A stretch of 51,147 nt of DNA from an uncultured Bacteroidia bacterium (GCA_902797035.1 CADBRH010000040.1:1-51147); one strand, 5' to 3'. Positions 9,550 to 17,294 are shown, counted from the stretch's first letter. The notes: generated from the sequence alone by a model not told the origin. Translations and numbers: made by a program.

Positions 9550-9987
9550 TTATTTTCCCTCCATGGGCACAAGGGCGAAAGAAGGCATGCCTTTGCAGCA
9601 GAGCTTGCCGTTGACCTCGAGCTTGGCCGAGCAGAAGAACAGCTGGCCGCGCCTGTCATCGAGGCTGGCGGTTACCTCACAGAGGTCGCCGGGCTTTACG
9701 GTATTCTTGAACCGGACCTTGTCGATCCCGGCGTAAAGAGTGATGTTGCCGGGGATCTCGTCCTTGACCAGTATGGCGCAGCTTTGGGCCATGATCTCGC
9801 AAAGGATGACTCCCGGGACAATCGGATTGCCTGGGAAATGGCCTCTCGTGAAAAACTCGTCTTCCTTTATCCTGTATTTCGAGTGGGCCAGGCCGTTCTC
9901 GTCCAGATAGGCTTCCTCGATCAGCAGCATAGGCTCCCTGTGGGGGAGGAACTTCTTGATATCCTCGAGGTTAAGAGTCTGAGTCAT
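9550..9987 (-). CDS. fabZ: FabZ-like 3-hydroxyacyl-ACP dehydratase
   Basis: A hotdog-fold protein of 145 residues that would remove water from 3-hydroxyacyl-ACP. The FabZ active-site signature is intact: the His of RGHFPGNPIVPGV and the Glu of ILCEIMAQS. It follows the ketoacyl synthase gene by 15 bp and abuts the pseudouridine synthase gene, so the three are probably one transcript. In several Bacteroidota a fabZ copy is fused to lpxC; this stand-alone copy grouped with fabF and fabH may serve a dedicated acyl pathway rather than bulk fatty-acid synthesis, which is inference. Confidence 0.9.
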   Translation of the reverse strand: MTQTLNLEDIKKFLPHREPMLLIEEAYLDENGLAHSKYRIKEDEFFTRGHFPGNPIVPGVILCEIMAQSCAILVKDEIPGNITLYAGIDKVRFKNTVKPGDLCEVTASLDDRRGQLFFCSAKLEVNGKLCCKGMPSFALVPMEGK

Positions 9988-10002
9988 GGTCTGTGTCCTA
10001 TG

Positions 10003-11262
10003 TTAGTCCAAGCATTTCCTGAAGGCGACGCAGGCGTCGTGGCCGCCGAATCCGAAAGAGTCGGATATGCCCAAGGTAAGGTCGGCCTTGACCGCCTTGT
10101 TGGGGGTGTAGTCAAGATCACACTCGGGGTCGGGTGTGTCCAGGTTGATGGTTGGAGGGCATACTCCGTCCTTCAGGGCGAGGAGGGTCGCGATGGCCTC
10201 GGCGGCGCCGGCCGCCCCGAACATGTGACCGGTCATGGACTTGATGGAGCTTATGTGAGCCTTGTATGCGAAATCGCCGAGAGCGATCTTGTAAGCCAGG
10301 GTCTCCGCCGCGTCGTTCAGTTTGGTGCCTGTCCCGTGGGCGTTGATGTACAAAACGTCTTTCTCCTTGTCGAACATGGCTTCCTCAAGAGCCAGGGAGA
10401 TACACTTGGCCTGAGTCGTCCCGTCCGGCCTTGGTGCGGTGGAATGATAGGCGTCGCAAGTGTTGCCGTATCCTACCAGCTCGCCGATGATCTCGGCCCC
10501 GCGGGCCTTCGCGTGCTCATATTCCTCGAGAACAAGGGCCGCGGAGCCGTCTCCCATCACGAACCCCGCCCTGTTGGCGTTGAAGGGGAGTGAGGCGTAT
10601 TTGGGATCGGTGGCTCTGGAAAGGGCCTTGGCGTTGGCGAAACCGGCGATGCCGATAGGGATGGTGGCGTTCTCGCTGCCTCCGGTGATGATCGCGTCCG
10701 CGTAGCCGTGCTTGATGGCTCTGAAAGCCTCGCCCATGGCGTTGGTAGAGGTGGCGCAAGCTGTCACGATGTCAAGGCAGGGGCCTTTGGCTTGGTTGAT
10801 GATGGCGATGTGTCCGGCGGCGATGTTCGAGATCATCGTGGGGATGAAAAGGGGAGAGATCCACTGGCCGGAGGGGTCCTCGATCATTTTGGATATTTCC
10901 CTGAACTGGGTGGCGAATCCGCCAATACCTGATCCGAAATACACGCCGAACCTGAACGGGTCGATATTCTTCCCTTCCCCGGTCGAGACCAGACCAGATT
11001 GTTTGACAGCTTGGTAAGCGGCCGCCACACCGTATTGCGTGAAGAGGTCCTGCTTGCGGACGAAAGGCTTGTCCATGCCGTAATCCTCGGCGCGGAAATC
11101 CTTCACTATGCCGGCTATGCTGACGGGAAGATTGTTGTTGGAGAACTCCTCGATGTATTCGATACCGCAGACTCCGTCGAGCAGGTTCTTCCAGAAAGTA
11201 GGCACGTCATTCCCTACCGGAGAGATGACACCCATGCCCGTTATAACAACTCTTTTGTCCAT
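10003..11262 (-). CDS. fabF: 3-oxoacyl-ACP synthase II (FabF/KASII)
   Basis: At 419 residues this is a full-length elongating condensing enzyme. The Cys-His-His triad of KASII is visible: the Cys in VTACATSTNAMGEAF, the first His in NAHGTGTKLND and the second in SMTGHMFGAAGA, along with the glycine-rich GISDSFGFGGHDA near the C-terminus. It extends acyl-ACP with malonyl-ACP in the cytoplasm. It lies 78 bp downstream of fabH, a gap that holds its own -7-like box and an inverted repeat. No acyl carrier protein, fabD or fabG lies nearby. Confidence 0.95.
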   Translation of the reverse strand: MDKRVVITGMGVISPVGNDVPTFWKNLLDGVCGIEYIEEFSNNNLPVSIAGIVKDFRAEDYGMDKPFVRKQDLFTQYGVAAAYQAVKQSGLVSTGEGKNIDPFRFGVYFGSGIGGFATQFREISKMIEDPSGQWISPLFIPTMISNIAAGHIAIINQAKGPCLDIVTACATSTNAMGEAFRAIKHGYADAIITGGSENATIPIGIAGFANAKALSRATDPKYASLPFNANRAGFVMGDGSAALVLEEYEHAKARGAEIIGELVGYGNTCDAYHSTAPRPDGTTQAKCISLALEEAMFDKEKDVLYINAHGTGTKLNDAAETLAYKIALGDFAYKAHISSIKSMTGHMFGAAGAAEAIATLLALKDGVCPPTINLDTPDPECDLDYTPNKAVKADLTLGISDSFGFGGHDACVAFRKCLD

Positions 11263-11297
11263 ATTTGATTACTCTGTTTCTCTTATTGATAACGTCA

Positions 11298-11325
11298 CGC
11301 GTCTGAGGCGTGAGACGCGAATATA
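11298..11325 (-). promoter_or_regulatory. fabF promoter -7 box overlapping an inverted repeat (candidate operator)
   Basis: On the minus strand TATATTCGC (11325-11317) matches the -7 form seen at other promoters here. It overlaps the inverted repeat CGCGTCT-N8-AGACGCG (11298-11304 and 11313-11319). The predicted transcription start falls inside the repeat, so a repressor site is more likely than an RNA hairpin. There is no T run, so it is not a terminator. Confidence 0.5.
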
Positions 11326-11340
11326 ACGATAAAAGTCGGA

Positions 11341-12288
11341 TTACCATTCAAGTACCGCCGCCCCGGAAAGAAGTCCGGCTCCGAAAGCGCTCATCACCAC
11401 GATGTCCCCACTTTTGAACATCCCCTTCCTGACGCACTCGTCAAGAAGGATCGGGCAAGACGCGGACGAGGAGTTGCCGTGGTCGTGAATATTCACGGGA
11501 AATCTCTCAGCTGGGACTTTCATATATTCGATTATTGAGTCTATGATTCTCTTGTTGGCCTGATGGACCATGAACCATGACACATCCTCCTTTTTGACGC
11601 CGACCTCGTCCAGAAGGCTCTTGACACCGTTGGTGCAGGCCTCCACGGCGAAACGGAAGACTTCCCGGCCTTTCATCTGCATGGGTATGTCAACATCGGG
11701 ATACTCGAGATAGGGGGTGTGGAACAGTTTTCTTCTCATCCATATCTTGTCCGAGTCCGGCTCGGAGTTGAGCCTGGTGCCGAGGATGTTGTCACCCTCT
11801 GAGAGGACCGCGGCGCCGGCTCCGTCGCCGAACAGCACGCATGTGGAACGGTCTTCCCAGCTGGCCATCCTGGTGGGTTCCTCGACGCAGGCTATCAGGA
11901 CGTTCCTGACTTTTCCGGCCTTGTAGTACGCCTCCGCCATGTCAAGGGCGTAGACGAAACCGGGGCATGCGCAATTGATGTCGAACATGGGGCACCTCAG
12001 GCCGACTTTCTCAGCCACGAGGCAGCACATGCTCGGCGTGTCCTGCTCGGATAAGACGTTGGACACTATGAAAAGGTCGATGTCGGACGCTTTCAGCCCT
12101 GACATCTCCAACGCCTTGTTCACCGCTTCGGCTCCGAGATCCTCAATTCTCTCGTTGGTGATGACGTGTCTGGATTTGATACCGGTCCGGGTGGTGATCC
12201 ACTCGTCGCTGGTATCCAGAAACTCGGAGAGCATCTCGTTAGTCACTATCTTTTTCGGAAGCGCGCTTCCCGTTCCAATGATTCTCAT
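11341..12288 (-). CDS. fabH: 3-oxoacyl-ACP synthase III (FabH)
   Basis: The 315-residue enzyme would start acyl chains by condensing an acyl-CoA with malonyl-ACP. The KASIII triad is present: Cys in INCACPGFVYALDMA, His in MVHQANKRIIDSI and Asn in HDHGNSSSASCPILL. The N-terminal MRIIGTGSALP and the DEWITTRTGI motif are typical. It is the first gene of the minus-strand fabH-fabF-fabZ group, with a -7 box about 20 bp upstream and a divergent LytTR gene beyond it. Whether it is the main FabH or one tied to a branched or secondary product cannot be seen here. Confidence 0.95.
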   Translation of the reverse strand: MRIIGTGSALPKKIVTNEMLSEFLDTSDEWITTRTGIKSRHVITNERIEDLGAEAVNKALEMSGLKASDIDLFIVSNVLSEQDTPSMCCLVAEKVGLRCPMFDINCACPGFVYALDMAEAYYKAGKVRNVLIACVEEPTRMASWEDRSTCVLFGDGAGAAVLSEGDNILGTRLNSEPDSDKIWMRRKLFHTPYLEYPDVDIPMQMKGREVFRFAVEACTNGVKSLLDEVGVKKEDVSWFMVHQANKRIIDSIIEYMKVPAERFPVNIHDHGNSSSASCPILLDECVRKGMFKSGDIVVMSAFGAGLLSGAAVLEW

Positions 12289-12308
12289 GACCGGAATTAA
12301 TTATTCAC

Positions 12309-12317
12309 GCGAAAATA
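12309..12317 (-). promoter_or_regulatory. fabH promoter -7 box
   Basis: Minus-strand TATTTTCGC lies 20 bp before the fabH ATG and matches the TATnTTCGC form repeated in this window. No clear -33 TTTG is seen. Confidence 0.5.
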
Positions 12318-12346
12318 CATTATCCCCGACGGGTACAAAAATAATT

Positions 12347-12415
12347 GTGGCGAATTCCCCGGGAGGCGCCTGATCTTTGCGGAAAGTGGCGAATTGCCGC
12401 TATTTGTGGCGAAAA
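12347..12415 (+). repeat. Three direct repeats GTGGCGAA(T/A)(T/A) upstream of the LytTR gene
   Basis: Copies lie at 12347-12356, 12386-12395 and 12406-12415. Start-to-start spacing is 39 and 20 bp, about four and two helical turns. LytTR proteins typically bind direct repeats about two turns apart, so autoregulation (or control of the divergent fabH) is a reasonable inference. Confidence 0.5.
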
Positions 12416-12444
12416 TCCGGGTTTCGGATATCCTAAAATAATGC

Positions 12445-12453
12445 TATCTTCGC
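12445..12453 (+). promoter_or_regulatory. -7 box of the LytTR regulator gene
   Basis: TATCTTCGC lies 16 bp before the ATG at 12470, giving a predicted leader of only about 12 bases. It matches the TATnTTCGC set seen elsewhere in the window. Confidence 0.5.
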
Positions 12454-12469
12454 GAAAATCGGACAAACG

Positions 12470-13354
12470 ATGGCGTTTTCCAACAAACGACTTCCTGGTT
12501 ATTTCCGGGAAAAGTACCAGTTGACCTACACCGTGACTTTCGCGGCGTTGTTCTCCATCGTGTTCCTGCTTTTGAGCCTTCCTTTCTCGCATAACAGCTG
12601 GATGGCTCTCGGTAACTCCCGGTTTTTTGTTTTCACTGTCCTTTTCGCTACAGGCTCCCTCGCTTTCGTGGCGCTGAGCAGATTCCTGATGTACAAGACA
12701 AGGAATGTCATGAGCATGACTTTCCTTGGATATTCGGCCTGGTGTCTCGCGGAGGTGGTGATCATCTGTCTGGCGTACTCTTTCATCACCGTGCCCATCA
12801 CCGGGATCGGCTGGGACCAGTTCCCCGAGACACTCGGGAACGCCCTCTTGTACGGAACTATCTCATTGATTATCCCGGACATACTTGCCGGGATGTATTT
12901 CGCCCTGCAGGACAAGAACCAGACGATACGCCTGATGAATTACAGTAATGTCGTCCTGGACGAGAACGTCTTACCCTCCCAACTCGAGAAAATCACGCTT
13001 TTCGACAACAGCGGGAACCTTAAGCTATGCGTCAGCGCCTCCAACCTGTATTACATGGAATCGGACGACAATTACATCATAGTCCGTTACACCGATAGCA
13101 GGGGAGATCTCAAGCGCTATATGATCCGTTGCAGGATGAAGACCGTGGAGGACAGTTTCAAGGGCAGCAGCCTTGTCCGTTGTCACAGGAAATACATCGT
13201 CAACATGGATAAGGTCAAGGTCTTGAGGAAAGAGAAGGATGGTTATGAACTGGATCTGGACAACGAGACCATCCCGCCCATCCCTGTCACAAGGACATAT
13301 GAGAAAGATGTCCTCGCCGTGTTCAACAGCGCCCCTTCCCGTCGGGAGGATTAA
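12470..13354 (+). CDS. Membrane-anchored LytTR-domain transcriptional regulator
   Basis: A 294-residue protein whose first 160 or so residues hold four hydrophobic segments (near 20-40, 52-70, 80-105 and 120-145). After a linker, the C-terminal 105 residues form a LytTR DNA-binding domain (YYMESDDNYIIVRY, SLVRCHRKYIVNMDKV). There is no receiver domain, so this is not a standard two-component regulator but a membrane-tethered one-component factor. It is single, divergent from fabH and convergent with the nucleoside phosphorylase gene (11-bp gap). Three phased direct repeats upstream may be its own binding sites. Confidence 0.88.
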   Translation: MAFSNKRLPGYFREKYQLTYTVTFAALFSIVFLLLSLPFSHNSWMALGNSRFFVFTVLFATGSLAFVALSRFLMYKTRNVMSMTFLGYSAWCLAEVVIICLAYSFITVPITGIGWDQFPETLGNALLYGTISLIIPDILAGMYFALQDKNQTIRLMNYSNVVLDENVLPSQLEKITLFDNSGNLKLCVSASNLYYMESDDNYIIVRYTDSRGDLKRYMIRCRMKTVEDSFKGSSLVRCHRKYIVNMDKVKVLRKEKDGYELDLDNETIPPIPVTRTYEKDVLAVFNSAPSRRED

Positions 13355-13365
13355 TCACCGGGGAA

Positions 13366-14235
13366 CTATCTCGTGAGCCTGTCCAGCGAGAGTTCCACCA
13401 GCGAGCGTACCTGAGACTTGTAGTCCGGGTTGCTGCTTTTAAGATACCTGTTCGCTACAGCGCAGCAAATTGTCCCGGCTTTGTGCCCGAAGTGTCTGGC
13501 GAGTCCGGCGACAGCCGAGCTTTCCATCTCGAAATTCGTGATCCTGAATTCCCTGAACCTGAATGACTCGTACAAGTCAAGCATCCCGGGCATGGCGAGT
13601 CCGAGCCTCACAACCCTCCCCTGAGGGCCGTAGAACCCTGGCGCGGAGATTGTCACACCTTTCACGGAGCAGTCCTCGAATCGGGCGGCCAGATCCTCGC
13701 TCGCCTTCACGAAATACGGTGACGGGAGGTTCTTGTCCCACTTGACGTGAGTCTTGAACGCCTCCTCCATCTCAGCGTCGGTGATTTTGTCCCTGTCCGC
13801 GTACCAGTTCATCAAGCCATCGCAACCCACTGAGTAATATGAGAATATCGGAGAACCCAACGGGATGTCCGGCTGGATGGCCCCGGTAGTCCCGATCCTG
13901 AGTATGGTGAGCTGACGGAGGGTCTCTTTAGGCTCCCTGGTACCGAAGTCTATGTTGGCCAGCGCGTCCATCTCAGTCATGACTATGTCGCAGTTGTCGG
14001 TCCCGATCCCGGTCGAGAGAACGGTAAGACGTTTCCCGTTGTATTTGCCGGTGATGGACACGAACTCCCTTGAGGCGTGCCGGAACTCGGTGTCGGAGAG
14101 GTATTCACCGATCATGTCCACCCTGCCCGGGTCGCCTACAAGGATGACCAGGTCGGCGAGTTCCTCCGGCTTCAGGTGGATGTGAAAAGCCGATCCGTCG
14201 GGATTGATGATGAGTTCTGATTCCGCTATTCTCAT
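13366..14235 (-). CDS. Nucleoside phosphorylase (uridine phosphorylase-like)
   Basis: At 289 residues this fits the PNP/UDP phosphorylase family, which splits nucleosides with phosphate into a base and ribose-1-phosphate. Visible are the phosphate-site glycine loop (ILVGDPGRVDMI), STGIGTDNCDIVMTE, the IGTTGAIQPDIPLG stretch and the ribose-binding NFEMESSAVAGLA. The start is the ATG at 14235 (MRIAESEL). A minus-strand TATATTTG at 14270-14263 is a plausible -7 box. Uridine rather than purine specificity is likely but not proven. Confidence 0.85.
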   Translation of the reverse strand: MRIAESELIINPDGSAFHIHLKPEELADLVILVGDPGRVDMIGEYLSDTEFRHASREFVSITGKYNGKRLTVLSTGIGTDNCDIVMTEMDALANIDFGTREPKETLRQLTILRIGTTGAIQPDIPLGSPIFSYYSVGCDGLMNWYADRDKITDAEMEEAFKTHVKWDKNLPSPYFVKASEDLAARFEDCSVKGVTISAPGFYGPQGRVVRLGLAMPGMLDLYESFRFREFRITNFEMESSAVAGLARHFGHKAGTICCAVANRYLKSSNPDYKSQVRSLVELSLDRLTR

Positions 14236-14291
14236 GGCTGCTGTTTTTGATGTTATCAATCTCAAATATAACAAAATTCGCCGGAATTATC

Positions 14292-14300
14292 TATTTTCGC
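14292..14300 (+). promoter_or_regulatory. -7 box placed to give a leaderless DUF4293 transcript
   Basis: TATTTTCGC ends three bases before the ATG at 14304. With the usual Bacteroidota geometry the transcript would begin at or next to the A of the start codon. Confidence 0.5.
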
Positions 14301-14303
14301 GAC

Positions 14304-14741
14304 ATGTGGCAAAGAATCCAGACATTGTATCTCGCTGTCGCGGCGGCTTTGGTCGCGACGTTATTTTTCAGTGTGAAATCGTTCTCTGTGGGTCCTGGAG
14401 GCGCTCATGTCGATGAAGTCAAGTATATCTCCTTCGTCCCGTACCTCATCCTGTTGATTGTGACGGGGGCGTTGCAGCTGATCGCTTTGGTGACTTTCAA
14501 CGCTCGGGTCTTTCAGATGCGCACGGCGGTCCTGGCGGGGCTTGTCTCGCTTGGGTTGCAGGGATGGCTGGCGTTTGATTATCTCGCGGCGCCTGACGCG
14601 GTGTTGTTCAGATGGACCGCTATCCTGCCTCTGGTTGTAGCTGTCCTGGATTTCATTGCCGCCAGGCTAATTCTGCGGGATCAGCTTCTTGTGGAGAGTG
14701 TCTCGCGCCTTCGGTCGCGGAAGAAGAACCGCAAATTCTAG
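14304..14741 (+). CDS. DUF4293 family membrane protein
   Basis: A small protein of 145 residues with four hydrophobic segments and the N-terminal MWQRIQTLYL that marks the DUF4293 family of Bacteroidota. The tail (SRLRSRKKNRKF) is strongly basic and presumably cytoplasmic. The start was set at the ATG at 14304, because upstream codons lie in the promoter and the divergent gene's leader. It is a single gene, convergent with yidD, and is followed by a palindromic element. Function is unknown. Confidence 0.82.
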   Translation: MWQRIQTLYLAVAAALVATLFFSVKSFSVGPGGAHVDEVKYISFVPYLILLIVTGALQLIALVTFNARVFQMRTAVLAGLVSLGLQGWLAFDYLAAPDAVLFRWTAILPLVVAVLDFIAARLILRDQLLVESVSRLRSRKKNRKF

Positions 14742-14748
14742 TTTATTA

Positions 14749-14883
14749 GGCGGCGAGACGTGCCAACGGCTCCCGACGCTTCGTGCCCTATCCGGGTAAA
14801 TGGTCGCCGTTGGCACGTCTCGCCGCCGGGCACTTCGCCCAATAAGCCAAATAGACGCTCCGTTGGCAGTCTCGTCTCGGCGC
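14749..14883. repeat. Intergenic palindromic element with a third partial arm
   Basis: Bases 14749-14770 and 14806-14827 form a perfect 22-bp inverted repeat around a 35-base loop. A small hairpin (GGGC ACTTC GCCC, 14828-14840) follows, then a partial extra arm at 14860-14883 (CCGTTGGCA then TCTCGTCTCGGCGC). It fills the 166-bp gap between the convergent DUF4293 and yidD genes. No T run adjoins it on either strand, so it is more like a REP or MITE-type element than a simple terminator. Confidence 0.8.
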
Positions 14884-14907
14884 TCAGACCAATCGCATGA
14901 TGCTGGA

Positions 14908-15168
14908 TCAAGGGACAGGGTCGTAGCCGCTGCCTCCCCAGGGGTTGCATCGGAGCACCCGTCGCACCGTCAGGTAAAGTCCCTTGAACGGGCCCCATTT
15001 GCGGAACGCCTCCATGGCGTATGTTGAGCAGGAGGGCTCGAAACGGCAGGTCTTGGGGATATACGGCCCTATGCAAGTTCGGTAAAACCATATCAGACCG
15101 AGGAAAGGAGCCGAGATGACATCCCTCGTCACCTTTCGCCAACGGGGTATGCTATAGCTGTCTTTCAT
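14908..15168 (-). CDS. yidD: Membrane protein insertion efficiency factor YidD
   Basis: Short basic protein of about 86 residues that helps YidC-dependent membrane insertion. The family core is clear: [20 protein letters not shown] followed by [11 protein letters not shown] and [13 protein letters not shown]. The start used is the ATG at 15168 (MKDSYSIP), which overlaps rnpA by 17 bp; an upstream ATG at 15195 would add nine residues and lengthen the overlap to 44 bp. It follows rnpA as in many bacteria. Confidence 0.93.
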   Translation of the reverse strand: MKDSYSIPRWRKVTRDVISAPFLGLIWFYRTCIGPYIPKTCRFEPSCSTYAMEAFRKWGPFKGLYLTVRRVLRCNPWGGSGYDPVP

Positions 15169-15511
15169 CGGAGATTCTTTGAAGAATAGCCTCAACCTCT
15201 TCCCTGATGGAGGTAAAGTCCTTCACCTCTTTTGTGTTGTACAGAAGCAGGATGTCCGTGGATGATGGCGCCAAAAGGTATTTCCGGGTCCTGTAGGCCT
15301 CACGGAGCCTCCGTTTCAGAAGATTCCTTTTGACAGCTCTCTTGAACAGGCGCTTGGGGACCGAGACCATAACGCGGTTCGTCCCGTCCTGGGCGTCATT
15401 TCTCAGATAGCAGTATTTCAAGTCACGGGAGACACCCCATCGGCCCTTGGACATCAGAGCCGACACAGCCGTCTTTCCTCTGACGCGCTCGGATCTCGGA
15501 AGGGTGTCCAT
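15152..15511 (-). CDS. rnpA: Ribonuclease P protein component
   Basis: The 119-residue basic protein assists the RNase P RNA in cutting tRNA 5' leaders. The family signature is present in the middle ([18 protein letters not shown]), preceded by MVSVPKRLF. It starts 6 bp after hemD and overlaps yidD. The hemD-rnpA-yidD order is common in Bacteroidota; the usual rpmH partner is absent here. Confidence 0.95.
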   Translation of the reverse strand: MDTLPRSERVRGKTAVSALMSKGRWGVSRDLKYCYLRNDAQDGTNRVMVSVPKRLFKRAVKRNLLKRRLREAYRTRKYLLAPSSTDILLLYNTKEVKDFTSIREEVEAILQRISDERQL

Positions 15512-15517
15512 CTCTGT

Positions 15518-16261
15518 TTAATTACCGGCCTGGAGGTACAGCTCAATGGCCTTGGCCACCGACGGCGCTTCCGGGGTTGGGGCCTTGACATCAATAGTCA
15601 ACCCGGCCTCATCCATCGCTTTCACGATGGATTTACCGAACGCGACGAACTTGATGTCGCCTTGCTCGAAACCCGGGAAGTTCTCGAAGAGGGACTTGAC
15701 ATCATAGGGGTTATAGAACACGATCATGTCGTATTCCCTCAGATCCATGTCTTTCAAGTCCTGGGGGACGCTTTTGATGAGAACGGCGGGCTTGTACTCA
15801 ATGCCTTTCGCATCAAAAAGTCTTGTCAGTGAGGTGCTTCCGCTGGAATCGGACTGAGTCACGAGGAATTTCTCCCCTTTATGTTTCGTGCCGATCTGGT
15901 CCATGATGGACTCGGGTGTGCCGTCCCCGTAGAAAATCTTGCGTTTGCGGAAGACGATATGCTTCTGGAGATACATCGCCACGGCCTCTGTGGTGCAGAA
16001 ATATTTCATGGTCTCCGGCACTTTGACCCTGAGTTCCTCGCAAAGACCGTAAAACGCGTCGATGGCGTGACGGGAGGAGAAAACAACTGCCGTATAGTCC
16101 AGAATGTTGATTCTCTGGGATCGGAACTCCCTGGAAGTGAGTGGCTCGATCAAAAAGAACCTTCTGAAGGTGATATCGACTCCATATTGTCCTTTCAAGG
16201 CTGTGTAAGGCGCCTCGTTGATAGGGGGCCGCTGTGAGATCAATATCTTCCGGACTGACAT
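15518..16261 (-). CDS. hemD: Uroporphyrinogen-III synthase
   Basis: A 247-residue protein with the two-lobed HemD layout: an N-terminal RKILISQRPP strand, DYTAVVFSSRHAIDAFY in the first lobe, and YDMIVFYNPYDVKSLFENFP then KFVAFGKSIVKAM in the second. The enzyme closes hydroxymethylbilane into uroporphyrinogen III with inversion of ring D. It lies between DUF4271 and rnpA. HemD sequences vary widely, so the call rests on layout, length and the conserved Bacteroidota neighbourhood. Confidence 0.88.
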   Translation of the reverse strand: MSVRKILISQRPPINEAPYTALKGQYGVDITFRRFFLIEPLTSREFRSQRINILDYTAVVFSSRHAIDAFYGLCEELRVKVPETMKYFCTTEAVAMYLQKHIVFRKRKIFYGDGTPESIMDQIGTKHKGEKFLVTQSDSSGSTSLTRLFDAKGIEYKPAVLIKSVPQDLKDMDLREYDMIVFYNPYDVKSLFENFPGFEQGDIKFVAFGKSIVKAMDEAGLTIDVKAPTPEAPSVAKAIELYLQAGN

Positions 16262-16291
16262 AAGCTTTTCATTATCATGCTCTCCGCGCGC

Positions 16292-16930
16292 CTAGAACAA
16301 CAAGGCGGAAAGAACCAGAGCGGCGGTAGGCAGCAATTCAAGGCTGCAAAGATATAAAATTGTCGCGAAAGGATCGCAAACCGAGGCGAAAATCTGTCCT
16401 CGCCTGTAGATGTGGATAAGATAGGTCAGTCCCGCCTCCCATAGCATGACGGGCCTCGCGGAGGTACCGTCGCCTGTTATGGCTACCCATACACTTCCTG
16501 TCAGGAACAGCAGGAAGAAAAGGATCACGTGATAGTTGAGGAAAGACGTGTTGGCGGCCGTGAACACGCTCGAGCCGTATCGGTGCATCTCCAACTGCCA
16601 GTTCAGGAAAGCCCTGAGAAGGAAATAGGCGAGGAACACACCTGTCACCATGAACAGTCGGAAGGCCGCGGGCGCCTCCGTGATGAAATCCGGGGTGTAA
16701 AGGCCGAAAGCGTGAACCACCATGCAAAAAGGGATGAAAAGGATGGCGGAAATCCAGTTCCGGCTTCTGGAGAGTTGGATGCTGTCCTCGAGAATCAGAT
16801 TCCCCTTCCACCTGACCGCACAGTCCCAAAGTGACGGGGCGATCTTAAGGAAACTCCTCAAATTCAGTAAGAAGAGTAACGTGAAGAAGACCGCCAGGCC
16901 ACAGAATACGGGGTTCTCGATAAGATCCAT
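16292..16930 (-). CDS. DUF4271 family membrane protein
   Basis: Integral membrane protein of 212 residues with six or so hydrophobic segments and a conserved LTYLIHIYRRGQIFASVC stretch near the C-terminus. DUF4271 genes commonly sit directly upstream of hemD in Bacteroidota, as here (30-bp gap). It starts 6 bp after the SUI1 gene. Function is unknown; the link to hemD is positional only. Confidence 0.82.
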   Translation of the reverse strand: MDLIENPVFCGLAVFFTLLFLLNLRSFLKIAPSLWDCAVRWKGNLILEDSIQLSRSRNWISAILFIPFCMVVHAFGLYTPDFITEAPAAFRLFMVTGVFLAYFLLRAFLNWQLEMHRYGSSVFTAANTSFLNYHVILFFLLFLTGSVWVAITGDGTSARPVMLWEAGLTYLIHIYRRGQIFASVCDPFATILYLCSLELLPTAALVLSALLF

Positions 16931-16936
16931 CGTTTG

Positions 16937-17284
16937 TCAGTTCCCTCTTTTGGCGTTGTATCCTAGTTCTTTTAATAACGCGGTGACCTTGTCCCTGAAG
17001 TCGCCTTGTATGGTTATTTCCCCATCCTTGGCCGAGCCTCCCACTCCGCATTTGACCTTCAGGGTCTTTCCCAGGGCGGCGAGATCCTCGCGGGTGCCTG
17101 TGAATCCCGTGACAAGGGTCACCTGTTTCCCGCCCCTGTTCCTTCTGTCGATGGACACGATGAGGCGTTGTCTCGAAGGGGGGAGAGTCTCTTCCTCACT
17201 TTCCCCGTCAGAGGAATAATTGAAGTCAGGGTCGGTCGAGAAGACCACCCCGAGACGTCGCTTCCAGTCATTGTCGGGCTTCAT
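16937..17284 (-). CDS. SUI1/eIF1-like translation factor (YciH family)
   Basis: A 115-residue protein with a C-terminal SUI1 domain (RNRGGKQVTLVTGF, KVKCGVGGSAKDGEI, then a GDFRDKV helix), the fold of eukaryotic eIF1 and bacterial YciH. The N-terminal 50 residues are charged and likely flexible. The ATG at 17284 was preferred over a GTG at 17293. It is the first gene of the minus-strand run to yidD, with a -7 box at 17310-17302. A role in initiation fidelity is known for the family, but in Bacteroidota it is little studied. Confidence 0.9.
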   Translation of the reverse strand: MKPDNDWKRRLGVVFSTDPDFNYSSDGESEEETLPPSRQRLIVSIDRRNRGGKQVTLVTGFTGTREDLAALGKTLKVKCGVGGSAKDGEITIQGDFRDKVTALLKELGYNAKRGN

Positions 17285-17294
17285 TTCTATCACC

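Noticed and set aside
9784..10593. Long open frame antisense to fabF and fabZ
   Set aside because: It mirrors the codon structure of two strongly supported genes and its translation matches no family I recognise.
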